DNA of 35,198 nucleotides from a virus. A program made the translations under genes and the position numbers. The stretch is from IMG/VR virus record IMGVR_UViG_3300042879_003928, positions 1 to 35,198 of that record, one strand, 5' to 3'. Positions 1-8,955 of the stretch are shown one piece after another. Numbering within the stretch: the first letter of the stretch is position 1; each line of letters opens with the position of its first letter. Under the pieces are notes generated by a model that was not told the origin of the DNA, searched no databases, and saw nothing but the letters and a program-made list of their open reading frames with translations.

Positions 1-939
1 AATATTTGTTCCATTATCATAAATTATACTATTATTTAAACTATTAGTTCCAGTCCATTTTGTAATAGAATTGGCTGAGCCAGTTCCTGTTGGAACCTCT
101 GTGCCACTAACTTGTAGTGTAGTAAAATTTCCACTAGAGCTAGGAACCCACAATCCACCAACACTATTATACTGTAAAAATTGTCCATTAGTCGCACCGG
201 TTACAGCAACATTATGAAGCTCTTCCAACTCATAACCATTTTGAACCCTAACCTCAATAACTCCTTCGTTTTGATGAGTTCGTACAATAGTTCCCATAGC
301 CACAATATGATAAGGAGCATATGGTTTAGTTGTTGTTAACGCTCCTGATACTGTAGGACTCAAATATAAAACTGATCCATTAACATCTCCTATTGGCGCA
401 GTTGGATTAAACTGATCAGTATTTAATCCTGTTAATGCGCCGAGCACAATAACTCTACCACTGCTCATATTATCTATAGCTTCGTAGGTTATTCCATAAG
501 TACCAGCGCTACTAATATCAGCAGTAGCAAGAGCTTTTTGTATAGTAGGAAGATCACCCTGACCACCATTTATATAAACAGCAGTCATTTTGGGAATACT
601 AGCCCCTGTTTTATTAAATACTGTTGTAACAACCGAAGCTGATGTTTCAACAGATGTCATAGTATTGCTAATGGTATAAATACCACTAATGCTAGAAACC
701 GATATATCCGATCCTGCAACTATGTTTTTGACTGGGAGAAGCCCGCTTACAGCATTATTAAAATAGTTTCCGCTAAGATTAACAGGATTTAATCCTGACC
801 ATTGAGTAAATCCATCTCCAATTTTTAAAAGATTATTTGTAAGATCATAGCCGGGTTCACCACTAGCTAAAACAGGATTAGTCGATGCCCACTCAGACGA
901 TAATCCTTTGCGAAGTTGTATGGTGTTATTAACTGGCAT
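1..939 (-). CDS. Tail-fibre-like protein, Mtd-type N-terminus (partial)
   Basis: Open reading frame running off the left edge of the window; 313 codons are present and the C-terminus is missing. The first 50 residues (MPVNNTIQLRKG..., then ...LKIGDGFTQW) match the N-terminal module of phage receptor-binding proteins of the major tropism determinant type, with the usual GE.G and IGDG..W signatures. The rest is Gly/Ser/Thr/Asn-rich beta-type sequence typical of fibres. An AGGA Shine-Dalgarno lies 6 nt upstream of the ATG. The same N-terminus opens the neighbouring 607-aa protein, so the two are paralogs that probably attach to the same virion site. The role in host recognition is inferred. Confidence 0.75.
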   Translation of the reverse strand, partial: MPVNNTIQLRKGLSSEWASTNPVLASGEPGYDLTNNLLKIGDGFTQWSGLNPVNLSGNYFNNAVSGLLPVKNIVAGSDISVSSISGIYTISNTMTSVETSASVVTTVFNKTGASIPKMTAVYINGGQGDLPTIQKALATADISSAGTYGITYEAIDNMSSGRVIVLGALTGLNTDQFNPTAPIGDVNGSVLYLSPTVSGALTTTKPYAPYHIVAMGTIVRTHQNEGVIEVRVQNGYELEELHNVAVTGATNGQFLQYNSVGGLWVPSSSGNFTTLQVSGTEVPTGTGSANSITKWTGTNSLNNSIIYDNGTNI

Positions 940-1010
940 AATAGTCCTATAATCTTACTAGAAATGTACTATAATCTACAATATAATAGCCAATATAAGA
1001 ATTATGTCAA

Positions 1011-2834
1011 TCAGGGTGAACCACCGTCGATTACAGCGTAGTAGATATAAGTTGGACTACCAGCACTAACGCCACTGATTCTAGTTAAGCCGTCTATTAC
1101 CGTACTAGTTTGTCCTAGATTTACTACTGTACTGCCTAATGTTATGCCGCTACTAGCTAATTTAGTGACCGAAATTGCAGCAGTTGCATTAATATCTGCA
1201 TTTACAATAGTTCCATCTACAATTTTAGCACTAGTAACAGTATTATCTGCTAATGTGACACTAATATTAAGAGTACCATTTTGTAGATCCGTTAATGTAA
1301 CAGATCCTGTACCAGTAACATCACCAGAAAGAACACCAGTAATAATCGGATCTGGTTTATTTAATACTTTTGACCAGTCAATATTGGCATCTATTTCGCC
1401 AACAGCACCACTGAATACTTCACTAGTATTTGTAGCATCGGGAATAAATGTGAATTTGCCAGTATTATCGTCAAAACCAAAGAAACCTACTTTAGCTGCG
1501 CTGCCATTATGATATAAGAATTCAATACCCCTGTCTTTATTATCATCAAAAGTTGGACTATCGCCGCTGCCAATAGTGATAATTGGATCTCTAAGTTTAG
1601 TTACTGTGCTTTCAATAGTAGTGGTTGTACCCGCTACACTAAGATTACCATTAATTGTAACATTACCAGTTGTTGATAAATTATTTGTTACATAAACAGT
1701 GCCTAGTGTAACATCTCCAGTTGCGGACAAATTTCTTAAACTACTAAGATCTTTATTAGAATCAACTACTAAAGCTCTACTAGCCGCTACGGTACCAGCT
1801 GTAACACCAGATAAATATGCTAATTCAGCTAGCGTGGCTCTTGTTGAAGCATCTGTAATATTTGCCCATAGGTGGGTGTGAGAAGATAATGCATATCCGC
1901 TAGTATCAATTGTCAGTGTTCCGGCGCCATCATTATAAGATAGTTGCACACCAGTACCAGCAACCACCATACCACCAACGACATCTTGTACAGCTTCATT
2001 AAAGTCTGTGATGTCCGTTGACGGATGTTGATGAGCGGCAGCTGTAAATCCGGTCGGTTTACTGGTAATGTTGCCCCAGTGAACCTGACCGCCAGCGCCG
2101 CTGGTGTTTAATTCTGTTTCGGTATAGTATCTATCATCATGTGTGTGACCGCTAAAACTAACACCAGTAACATTAATATTAATTAATTGAGTGCCATTGT
2201 CGTCGTATTCTATATAAATTCCCGTACCGCCATTTAGTCCAGTAGCAACAACATCTCTAATTTCTTCTGGGCTAATACTAGCGGCTGTTACTCTAGCATC
2301 AACGGCAGAATTAAAATCCGTAATCTGAGTCGATAAAATGCCAGTCACAGAAAATGTTATAGTATTATTATTATCATCAACAGAAATACCAACACCACTA
2401 TTACCAATTAAAATACCTCCAATAAGATCTCTAACATGTTCATTATCTAAATTAATTTGATAATCATCACCAGCTTGTACAACACCTATTCCAGTTCCAG
2501 CTGATACTGTGGTTGGAGAAGATCCGGCGATTACAATATCGTTACCACTTAATGTTAAACTAATATTTGAACCAGCTCTAATAGCATTAAAAATAGAAAT
2601 ACCAGTAACAATATTATTACTATCTCTAGAATATGATAATCCAATTCCGGTACCACTAGACAACGGAATGCCAGGATAGTAAGGCAAGCTTGTCCATGTG
2701 GTGAGACCATCACCAACTTTAAATAGCTGGCTATTAGTATTAAGACCAACCTCACCATTGCTGAGAGTCGGATTAACGGTATTCCAACCTGAGTTACTGC
2801 CTCTTCTTAGTTGTAGTGTTGTATTAACTGGCAT
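1011..2834 (-). CDS. Tail fibre / receptor-binding structural protein
   Basis: 607 aa. Residues 1-50 form the same Mtd-like N-terminal module as the next gene (LQLRRGSNSGWNTVNP, IGDG near 40-44). It is followed by repeats starting with GTGIG or GTGI separated by about 50 residues, a fibre-type GHTHDDRYYTE motif (HxH, often metal-binding in trimeric fibres), and a TVTKLRDPIITIGSG segment seen in T4-like structural proteins. The C-terminal part is low-complexity Thr/Val/Ser-rich. It probably forms a trimeric tail fibre or whisker. A GGAG ribosome-binding site precedes the ATG. The exact virion position cannot be told from sequence. Confidence 0.75.
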   Translation of the reverse strand: MPVNTTLQLRRGSNSGWNTVNPTLSNGEVGLNTNSQLFKVGDGLTTWTSLPYYPGIPLSSGTGIGLSYSRDSNNIVTGISIFNAIRAGSNISLTLSGNDIVIAGSSPTTVSAGTGIGVVQAGDDYQINLDNEHVRDLIGGILIGNSGVGISVDDNNNTITFSVTGILSTQITDFNSAVDARVTAASISPEEIRDVVATGLNGGTGIYIEYDDNGTQLININVTGVSFSGHTHDDRYYTETELNTSGAGGQVHWGNITSKPTGFTAAAHQHPSTDITDFNEAVQDVVGGMVVAGTGVQLSYNDGAGTLTIDTSGYALSSHTHLWANITDASTRATLAELAYLSGVTAGTVAASRALVVDSNKDLSSLRNLSATGDVTLGTVYVTNNLSTTGNVTINGNLSVAGTTTTIESTVTKLRDPIITIGSGDSPTFDDNKDRGIEFLYHNGSAAKVGFFGFDDNTGKFTFIPDATNTSEVFSGAVGEIDANIDWSKVLNKPDPIITGVLSGDVTGTGSVTLTDLQNGTLNISVTLADNTVTSAKIVDGTIVNADINATAAISVTKLASSGITLGSTVVNLGQTSTVIDGLTRISGVSAGSPTYIYYAVIDGGSP

Positions 2835-2860
2835 TTTAATTCTCCGAAATTAGGATGGTT

Positions 2861-3103
2861 TTATGGTGTTCCGCAGTCTATCTCATAGTTATCGATAAAA
2901 TTACTTAAATAAACATCTAAATCAGTAATTTGAGATGTTGTTATGGTTCCAGTAAATGATACTGGTGGTAGATCTGATACTAAAATTTTTTCAGTATTAA
3001 CAACTTCCAAATAAATATTAGGAATATCTGCTATAGAGCCGCTTTCGATCTCTATAGATGTCAATGGTTCACTTTCAATTTCTACAACATAGATATAGCT
3101 CAT
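2861..3103 (-). CDS. Small virion-associated protein
   Basis: 80 aa starting MSYIYVVEIESE; acidic, with no recognisable family. An upstream in-frame TTG could add three residues, but the ATG is preferred because it overlaps the stop of the preceding gene as TAATG, a usual coupling arrangement. The segment TTSQITDLDVYLSNFID resembles the ITDF/ITDL..A motifs in the adjacent 607-aa fibre protein, which suggests a short fibre-related or adaptor protein. No function is assigned. Confidence 0.6.
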   Translation of the reverse strand: MSYIYVVEIESEPLTSIEIESGSIADIPNIYLEVVNTEKILVSDLPPVSFTGTITTSQITDLDVYLSNFIDNYEIDCGTP

Positions 3104-3504
3104 TATGTACAATCCAATAAAGTGTCAGTTTTACTTTTACGCTTCAAAATAGTTACAGTACCATATATAATTCTAATAACGTATTTTCCACCTTCACTAT
3201 AAAAGTTATCGTCTGACTGCAATTCTAAGTCATATTTAGCATTGGTAAATGAAAATCCATTGGTGGTATTAGCTGGAAATAATAAAGTTAATTTCCCATT
3301 AGCACCATCAATAGTAAATTTATATACACTATAATCAATGTTCTCTGTTGTAAAAACCTGTGTTACATTAGCATTAGTCTTCCATATTAGCCGAGCACAC
3401 CATCCTGTGATATTGATAGGACTGCCGCTATCGTCTTTATATACTAATGCCAATTTAAAAGAGCTACCTTGTTCTATACTAAAGTTATATTCTGCTGCTG
3501 GCAT
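3103..3504 (-). CDS. BppU-like baseplate/tail structural protein
   Basis: 133 aa. The pattern F.IEQGSSFKLALVYKDDSG, then INITGW.ARL.WK and a late GKLTLLFPA, is typical of the N-terminal beta-domain of baseplate upper protein (BppU)-like proteins and related head-tail or fibre-anchor proteins. The AGGAG ribosome-binding site is well placed. It is the first gene after the terminator downstream of the capsid gene and is coupled to the next gene by TAATG. The family call is from pattern recognition only. Confidence 0.55.
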   Translation of the reverse strand: MPAAEYNFSIEQGSSFKLALVYKDDSGSPINITGWCARLIWKTNANVTQVFTTENIDYSVYKFTIDGANGKLTLLFPANTTNGFSFTNAKYDLELQSDDNFYSEGGKYVIRIIYGTVTILKRKSKTDTLLDCT

Positions 3505-3561
3505 TAAATGACTCCTGAAAAAGAGTGCTTATCATTATATTAATACACCCATCACAATAAT

Positions 3562-3592
3562 AAAAAAAGCCGCCCGAATGAGCGGCTTTTCT
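3562..3592 (-). terminator. Intrinsic terminator after the capsid gene
   Basis: A GCCGC/GCGGC stem with an 8-nt loop is flanked by A and T runs, so it can work in both directions. On the minus strand it ends with seven T and lies about 25 bp after the major capsid stop codon. Confidence 0.85.
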
Positions 3593-3617
3593 TATTCATT
3601 GCAAAATCAACGAACTA

Positions 3618-4628
3618 TTATAGAGAGCCAAGAAGAACTCTACGATTATCAAGAACAGCAAAGCCTTGCTCTGCCCAACCGTAGAAACCAGCTCTTTTCT
3701 GACGATGTAGGGTATCGTCTTCGAAGATCTGAACCTCTTCACGAATTGGCATTATGAAACTATCTCTCTTACGGAGATCAAGACCAACAACTAGCTCGTT
3801 GTCACCACCTGGGAGACTGGCGCTTAGTGTGTTGTTGTAGAAGAGTTGATATTCTTGACCTTCACCAAGTTCGTCTAGGTCGTGAAGATTAACACCAAAG
3901 ACTCTGTTAACAGAACCATCAGCAGCGGTATAGATTTCACGACGAGTGACTTCATCAACCTGATCAACGCCCCAATTACGGATATCTTCCATAGCTTCGG
4001 GAGAAACGTATAGATCTGTTAAAAGACCACGATTATTTGAAGCAGAGTTACCGCCACCGTTACGACGCATAACGGTCTTCATCAAACTAACGAGACGCTT
4101 TGTGAACTGACCAGCAGCAGCATCACTATCATAAACTACGATGTTGCGATCAACACCAGCAGCCAGAAGTGTATGCCAGCCATCATCATTCATCTTCTTA
4201 ACAAATGAAGCCTCTAGAACTTCCATAGCACGACCAACAACATCCCAGCGAGCATCTCTAGCATACTTTAGGAGATAGTCGATACTGGCGCCAATATCGA
4301 AGGTTGGGACCATAACATAGTCACCCTCAACATGGCGTTCTGGAATATAGCCGTGATTTGGAACAGTATAGGCAACAAAGTCCTTTTCTGTTCCTGGAGC
4401 TAGAAAATCAAGGGGAAATTCTGGAGTAGCACTTTGAGCCAAACGAATTGGTTCGAAGATGCCGTTCAGAATATCGCCATTTAATACACCCTGACGAAGT
4501 GGCTGCTCTAGAGCTTTTGCAAACTCTGCATTAGCAGCTAACGATGTTTCTCTGTGTGCAGAGCCAGAACGAACAAGAAGATCTGTTAATTCTGGTGTTG
4601 GTTGAAAAACTTTACTATTTGCTGACAT
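3618..4628 (-). CDS. Major capsid protein (HK97 fold)
   Basis: 336 aa, the usual size for a short HK97-fold major head protein. The N-terminal 60 residues are helical and polar; the body has the expected E-loop/P-domain pattern, including DGWHTLLAAG, a DLYVSPEAMEDIRNWG helix and a late VGLDLRKRDSFIMPIREE beta segment. It sits right after the decoration-like protein and protease/scaffold genes, the standard head-gene order, and is followed by a strong terminator, fitting high expression. GGGAG lies 8-9 nt upstream of the ATG. The call rests on context plus overall character. Confidence 0.85.
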   Translation of the reverse strand: MSANSKVFQPTPELTDLLVRSGSAHRETSLAANAEFAKALEQPLRQGVLNGDILNGIFEPIRLAQSATPEFPLDFLAPGTEKDFVAYTVPNHGYIPERHVEGDYVMVPTFDIGASIDYLLKYARDARWDVVGRAMEVLEASFVKKMNDDGWHTLLAAGVDRNIVVYDSDAAAGQFTKRLVSLMKTVMRRNGGGNSASNNRGLLTDLYVSPEAMEDIRNWGVDQVDEVTRREIYTAADGSVNRVFGVNLHDLDELGEGQEYQLFYNNTLSASLPGGDNELVVGLDLRKRDSFIMPIREEVQIFEDDTLHRQKRAGFYGWAEQGFAVLDNRRVLLGSL

Positions 4629-4652
4629 GTTTATGTTCTCCCTTTTGTTTGA

Positions 4653-5123
4653 TTAGGCAATGTTTACTGCTACTTTGACATAACCATCTGCGTCTTTTGA
4701 ACTCAAAAAACGACCAACTTTATAAACTGCATCTTCTGTTGTGCCGTCCGCAGGAGCAGAAGCGGAGAAATAACCGCTTGCACCAACATAAGCAGCAGCA
4801 CCAGCAGATGGTGTACCGGTTACAAGATTAGTTGTAACTTGACCAACTTGTAGCAAAGTAACTTTGCCACCGACTTGAACTTCGTCTTTGTGCCAATTGA
4901 TGTGTTGTCTTGTAAGATCAAGATTAACAACATCATTTAGAAGAACACCAACAGGCTTGCATCCACTAGTTGTTGCGGCGTAACTAACAACAGCGTTGCT
5001 GTCGTCCATTGCCACGCCAGAACCACCGGTAGATACTGAAGCAACGCCACCTCTGGTAGCTGTTGTGTTCATGAAAAATGAAACGTCTGTTTGTAATTCG
5101 ATACGATCAGGTTTTAGAGCCAT
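4653..5123 (-). CDS. Head decoration-like protein
   Basis: 156 aa, small-residue-rich (Gly, Ala, Ser, Thr, Val), beta-type. It carries the pattern GCKPVGVLLNDVVNLD ... VQVGGKVTLLQVGQV ... YFSASAP...VGRFLSSKDADGYVKV seen in capsid-stabilising or decoration proteins of the DUF2190/gpD-like type. It lies between scaffold and capsid genes. The ribosome-binding site GGGAGAA is strong, matching that of the capsid gene, which suggests comparable expression. Confidence 0.65.
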   Translation of the reverse strand: MALKPDRIELQTDVSFFMNTTATRGGVASVSTGGSGVAMDDSNAVVSYAATTSGCKPVGVLLNDVVNLDLTRQHINWHKDEVQVGGKVTLLQVGQVTTNLVTGTPSAGAAAYVGASGYFSASAPADGTTEDAVYKVGRFLSSKDADGYVKVAVNIA

Positions 5124-5139
5124 GTTTACTTCTCCCTTA

Positions 5140-5889
5140 TTATGAGTTTTTACCGAGTCTAGCGCTTACGAATTCTAAAAGTTCTGCACGAACTGTTTCT
5201 GTTTTTGTTTCTGTCTCATCACTGCCAACACTAAGATCAACAGTTTCTTCGACTTCAACTTCTTCTAGGGCAGAAACACTTTCGTCTTCTGATGCCATGG
5301 GCTTCTTCTTTGGTGGCATAACGGCAGCTTCTTCTTTCTTGGTCTTGTCTTTCTTGATTTTTTCTAACCAAGGAGGCATTTTACCAGCAAATAGTGAAGT
5401 CATGCTATCAAAAGCTTCGTCTTCGATGGATTCGAATTTATCCACAACACTCGCTGCGACCTCAGTGTCTACGCCTTGTTCAATTAGAGAGGCCATTCTT
5501 TTCATTTTCTTTTCTTTCTTAGCCATCTCTTCTTCTTTCATTTTCATAGCGGCTAAAGCTTCGTTAGCGACATCTAGTTCGCTCTTAGTTTTCTTAGCCT
5601 CTTCGTCCATAACTGCCTTTTCACTATCGTACTTTTTGGCTAATGTCTCAAGTTCTACATCAAAAGCAGCTTTCATCTTCTTCATTTCTTCTTCCATATC
5701 TTCTTTTGCTGCTTTCATTTTCTTCATCTCTTCGTCTTTTTCTTTCATAGCAGCTTCAAGAGTTTGGTTAGTATCTTTGAGTTGAGAAGCTAATGAATAT
5801 GCTTCTTTGACAGTATCAGCGCAGTTAGCTGAAACGTTATCAATTTTTGCGCCTAGTTCTGCCACTTGTTTTTCTAGATTTTCAGTCAT
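5140..5889 (-). CDS. Nested scaffold protein (internal start)
   Basis: 249 aa in frame with the end of the protease-scaffold gene, starting MTENLEKQVAELGAK. On the minus strand its ATG follows GTGGAGAATATAACT, so GGAG sits 8 nt upstream: an excellent ribosome-binding site inside a coding region. The product would be coiled-coil scaffold alone, made in excess over the fused protease, as for lambda Nu3. It is predicted from the site and domain boundary; no expression data. Confidence 0.6.
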   Translation of the reverse strand: MTENLEKQVAELGAKIDNVSANCADTVKEAYSLASQLKDTNQTLEAAMKEKDEEMKKMKAAKEDMEEEMKKMKAAFDVELETLAKKYDSEKAVMDEEAKKTKSELDVANEALAAMKMKEEEMAKKEKKMKRMASLIEQGVDTEVAASVVDKFESIEDEAFDSMTSLFAGKMPPWLEKIKKDKTKKEEAAVMPPKKKPMASEDESVSALEEVEVEETVDLSVGSDETETKTETVRAELLEFVSARLGKNS

Positions 5890-6708
5890 AGTTATATTCT
5901 CCACATTTGAGGTAGACTTATTTAGTATTACACCTGAATTAGATAAATCTTCATTTTTTTTCGTCAATATATCAGTCATTTGCTTTTTAGTAAAAATAAT
6001 ACTATCAGGATTAGCTGGTTTATCGACAAAACCTTTACCACTAAAAGTGATATTTCTTAGTACTCGACCTATCTTATAGTCTTGGTGTTCGCCTTTTCCA
6101 CCATAGGCTCTAAGATGTTTTGTTAAATATGCAGTATCATTATTTCTTGCTAAAATTTTATATTCTGAAGTGGCTTTATTAATTAATCCATAATCAAAAT
6201 TTCTAAAATAACATTCCATACTAACATATTTTGTTCCATTTTCAATTTCAGCAATTAATTTTTCAGCTCTTTCTTTAAGATCTGTACTGCTAAAAGCCCT
6301 ATAAATAACTGAACCAGTTAAAATATGAAATTTATCTGGTAATAAACCAGGATCAATATTGTCATCAATTGGAGTACCATCTTCATCAATAGGCCAATTA
6401 GATGTGATATGTCCTATAATAAGATTTTCATCATGTTCCAGATTAGTGGGTTTATCTTCAGGTGTTTTACGAGCAGCCCAAACTTCAGCTTTATCAAAAA
6501 TATCATCGTTTTTATTCCAAGAAGAGCTTACTAAAATTGATTGAACATAATATAGATCAGCATCGCTGAATGATCCGGAACTTTTTGCTGCTATACTTTT
6601 TAGCTTAGATAATTCTACTGGTTCCAGAATAGAAGCATATGCTATAGAAGCAGAACTAGATATCTGTTCTGCTAATCCATCATCTGTCTCTTGAGGATAA
6701 ATAATCAT
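5140..6708 (-). CDS. Prohead protease-scaffold fusion
   Basis: 522 aa. Residues 1 to about 235 form a globular domain (ISSSWNKNDDIFDKAEVWAA, LEHDENLIIGHI, GTKYVSMECYFRNFDY, GKGFVDKPANPDSI) with features of phage prohead proteases: a central H in the LEHDEN segment and a VSMECYF strand. Residues 270-450 are a long, highly charged E/K/M-rich coiled coil typical of scaffolds. The C-terminus is acidic. The arrangement matches lambda C/Nu3-type protease plus scaffold. Catalytic residues are not proven. Confidence 0.7.
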   Translation of the reverse strand: MIIYPQETDDGLAEQISSSASIAYASILEPVELSKLKSIAAKSSGSFSDADLYYVQSILVSSSWNKNDDIFDKAEVWAARKTPEDKPTNLEHDENLIIGHITSNWPIDEDGTPIDDNIDPGLLPDKFHILTGSVIYRAFSSTDLKERAEKLIAEIENGTKYVSMECYFRNFDYGLINKATSEYKILARNNDTAYLTKHLRAYGGKGEHQDYKIGRVLRNITFSGKGFVDKPANPDSIIFTKKQMTDILTKKNEDLSNSGVILNKSTSNVENITMTENLEKQVAELGAKIDNVSANCADTVKEAYSLASQLKDTNQTLEAAMKEKDEEMKKMKAAKEDMEEEMKKMKAAFDVELETLAKKYDSEKAVMDEEAKKTKSELDVANEALAAMKMKEEEMAKKEKKMKRMASLIEQGVDTEVAASVVDKFESIEDEAFDSMTSLFAGKMPPWLEKIKKDKTKKEEAAVMPPKKKPMASEDESVSALEEVEVEETVDLSVGSDETETKTETVRAELLEFVSARLGKNS

Positions 6709-6729
6709 ATGATTAAACCTTCAAAATTA

Positions 6730-8898
6730 TTATTGTTGATTAATAAAAGCATAGTATGTGGCTTTAGCCTGTTTTTGTTCATCTGATGACAATTCTCTGC
6801 CCAACTCAGATACTACGCCTTTTATCCATACACTATAACCTTCTAAAGATTGATGATTTATATTAGATATTTTTTCTGAAATATATTCAGAATTAATTGT
6901 GCAGAAGGGCTTTAGTCCAAAAAGTATTTCTGCTTTAAGGTTTTCTAGCTCTTTAACCTCTGTGCTTGATAGTGATCGCAAGTTTTTTTTCTGATAAAAT
7001 TCTAGCATAATGGGATTGATAATACTAGCTATATTTTCTTGTGCTTGTGACGCCCAAAGAATTAGACTGGCTCCGGTTTGCGGTCGAAATTCTTTTTGTT
7101 TGCGCTTTTCGGAATCTCTGGATAATTTTGGCCTGCCTTGCTGCGGCTCCCCTGGCAAAGATTCTGGCGAATCTTTGGCCAACTGTGTTGGTTTAAAAGC
7201 TTGCCTTAGTTCTAATGAGCTTTTTTCTCCATTTTTTCTAGCATCTAATTGTAGACCAACTTCGCTAGGAGATGCTACGCCACTTTGTAACGCAATTTTC
7301 TTGAGTCCGTTTTCTGGTTGTGGATCGTGCCAAGGCCCGGATTTTTTAACCATTCTTTCACTCTTTCTATCTCTAGCTTCTCTATTAAGTCTACTCTTTT
7401 CCATGTCCGGATCAATGCCAAATCTATGTTGTAATAATTCATCGCTAATAAGACTTCTATCAGCTAGTTGTATTAATAGAGCCTTTTCAGCATCTTCGTT
7501 ACTGAGATCCATTTTATCAAATTCTACACGAGCAGGGTATCTAAATCCCATGGCTTTTTGTACTAAAGCTATCTCTCTGTCCCAAAATTCTGTTAATGCA
7601 TCTCTTCCGTATTGAAGTCTCTGTGTGAGAGTTTTTAAGCTGATAAAGTTATTTGTTGTTCCAGCTGCTCCATACGTTCCAGTTAGTGTTGGAGGAATAC
7701 CTAAACCAGCATAAACACTATTAAGGTGTGGCGTATATTTAGCTTCTCCTAAAAATTGATGAACATTAGTTTTACTCTCAATTAGTTCTATGTCTGGACC
7801 CCAAACAAGATCCATAGTGCCGCCACCAACATTATTACCAAGAATCTGAGCCAGCTTTGCTGCCGCAGCTTTTGTTGGAGAAATTTTATGTTCAAGGCTA
7901 CCGAGTTTAAAAATGCGAATATTACTAATTGCGCCGTCTAAAGCCGCCATATCTGCTAATTTTAATTTTTCTATAACTGTAATATCGTCCATAATACTAT
8001 AGATCATAGGATAAGCCCAGCTTTGCCAATCATCTTTCTTGTAATGAAAAACTAAAACCTTATCCGGGTCTAGAGGAAAAGGCTTCTTGGTTTTAGCTGC
8101 TTCAACAATTTGAATTGGTAAATTAGTTACTATGGCTTGTTCTTGTGGTGTTTTGGGAGAATTAATAACTCTTCTTAAGGCTGCTGGTAATACTAGTTCG
8201 TAGGTTTTGCTTGAAGAAAAAGAGGATAAAGCTCCAGCAGATACCTCAACATAAAATGGATCAATGAAAGTATATTTCCATGGAATTTCTCTTTTTTCTA
8301 ATTTGATAGTTTCTGTTTCGTTTATTTGTAAATCAGCATTACCAACGGCTTTATATAGTTCATCAGATACTTTAAGACTAAGTTTTCCAGTTTGTCTATT
8401 AATAACAACATTGCCTGTTTTGTATAGATTATTAAGAAATCGTTCGCTGCGTTCTTTGCCTTTGATTTTTTTAAACCATGTTCTGTAAAATCTTTCAATT
8501 CTTTTGTTTTTATGAACTAGACGAATACCTTGGGATCCAAAATCGCCCATAAGATCGACAACATTTTTTACTAAACCTATTCGTTGGTAAATATCTTCTG
8601 CTTTTTTAATAATACCTTTTATTCTTTTAGGAACTGCTTCGTCTGGTCTAAAGAAGTCATAATCACTACGCGTTAGGCCAGGACGACCATCAGTATTAGA
8701 ATCTAAGCCAGAATAGTCTAATCCATAGCGTCTCATAGCAGAAGAATGTTCTACTAAAGTATATTCCGACATAGCTTCTGAGGATGTTTTAAGAGCTTCT
8801 TTTTTACTGCCTAGATCGTCTCCCCATGTAACATAGGCTTCTTCACCAATTATGGAAGCATCATTAATAGCGCTACTTTTTGGATATTTTTTGCTCAT
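6730..8898 (-). CDS. Portal protein
   Basis: 722 aa. An N-terminal charged tail leads to LTRSDYDFFRPDEAVPK and a central stem/wing region with WKYTFIDPFYVEV, VLVFHYKKDDWQSWAYPM, and then the portal-like GLGIPPTLTGTYGAAGTTNNF and WDREIALVQKAMGFRYP segments. The C-terminal 150 residues are polar and may be an extra domain. The position between large terminase and protease/scaffold supports the call. It would form the dodecameric DNA entry ring. The ribosome-binding site is weak. Confidence 0.8.
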   Translation of the reverse strand: MSKKYPKSSAINDASIIGEEAYVTWGDDLGSKKEALKTSSEAMSEYTLVEHSSAMRRYGLDYSGLDSNTDGRPGLTRSDYDFFRPDEAVPKRIKGIIKKAEDIYQRIGLVKNVVDLMGDFGSQGIRLVHKNKRIERFYRTWFKKIKGKERSERFLNNLYKTGNVVINRQTGKLSLKVSDELYKAVGNADLQINETETIKLEKREIPWKYTFIDPFYVEVSAGALSSFSSSKTYELVLPAALRRVINSPKTPQEQAIVTNLPIQIVEAAKTKKPFPLDPDKVLVFHYKKDDWQSWAYPMIYSIMDDITVIEKLKLADMAALDGAISNIRIFKLGSLEHKISPTKAAAAKLAQILGNNVGGGTMDLVWGPDIELIESKTNVHQFLGEAKYTPHLNSVYAGLGIPPTLTGTYGAAGTTNNFISLKTLTQRLQYGRDALTEFWDREIALVQKAMGFRYPARVEFDKMDLSNEDAEKALLIQLADRSLISDELLQHRFGIDPDMEKSRLNREARDRKSERMVKKSGPWHDPQPENGLKKIALQSGVASPSEVGLQLDARKNGEKSSLELRQAFKPTQLAKDSPESLPGEPQQGRPKLSRDSEKRKQKEFRPQTGASLILWASQAQENIASIINPIMLEFYQKKNLRSLSSTEVKELENLKAEILFGLKPFCTINSEYISEKISNINHQSLEGYSVWIKGVVSELGRELSSDEQKQAKATYYAFINQQ

Positions 8899-8955
8899 AT
8901 ATTTTTAATACCATTGTATTGGGATTGTAATGCGATTGTATCTTTAATACACTAA

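Noticed and set aside
1-2834. Diversity-generating retroelement
   Set aside because: The Mtd-like N-termini prompted a check, but no reverse transcriptase or template/variable repeat pair is visible in the window.
5078-5785. Long plus-strand frame opposite the scaffold gene
   Set aside because: A Ser/Phe-rich shadow of the E/K-rich coiled coil on the minus strand.
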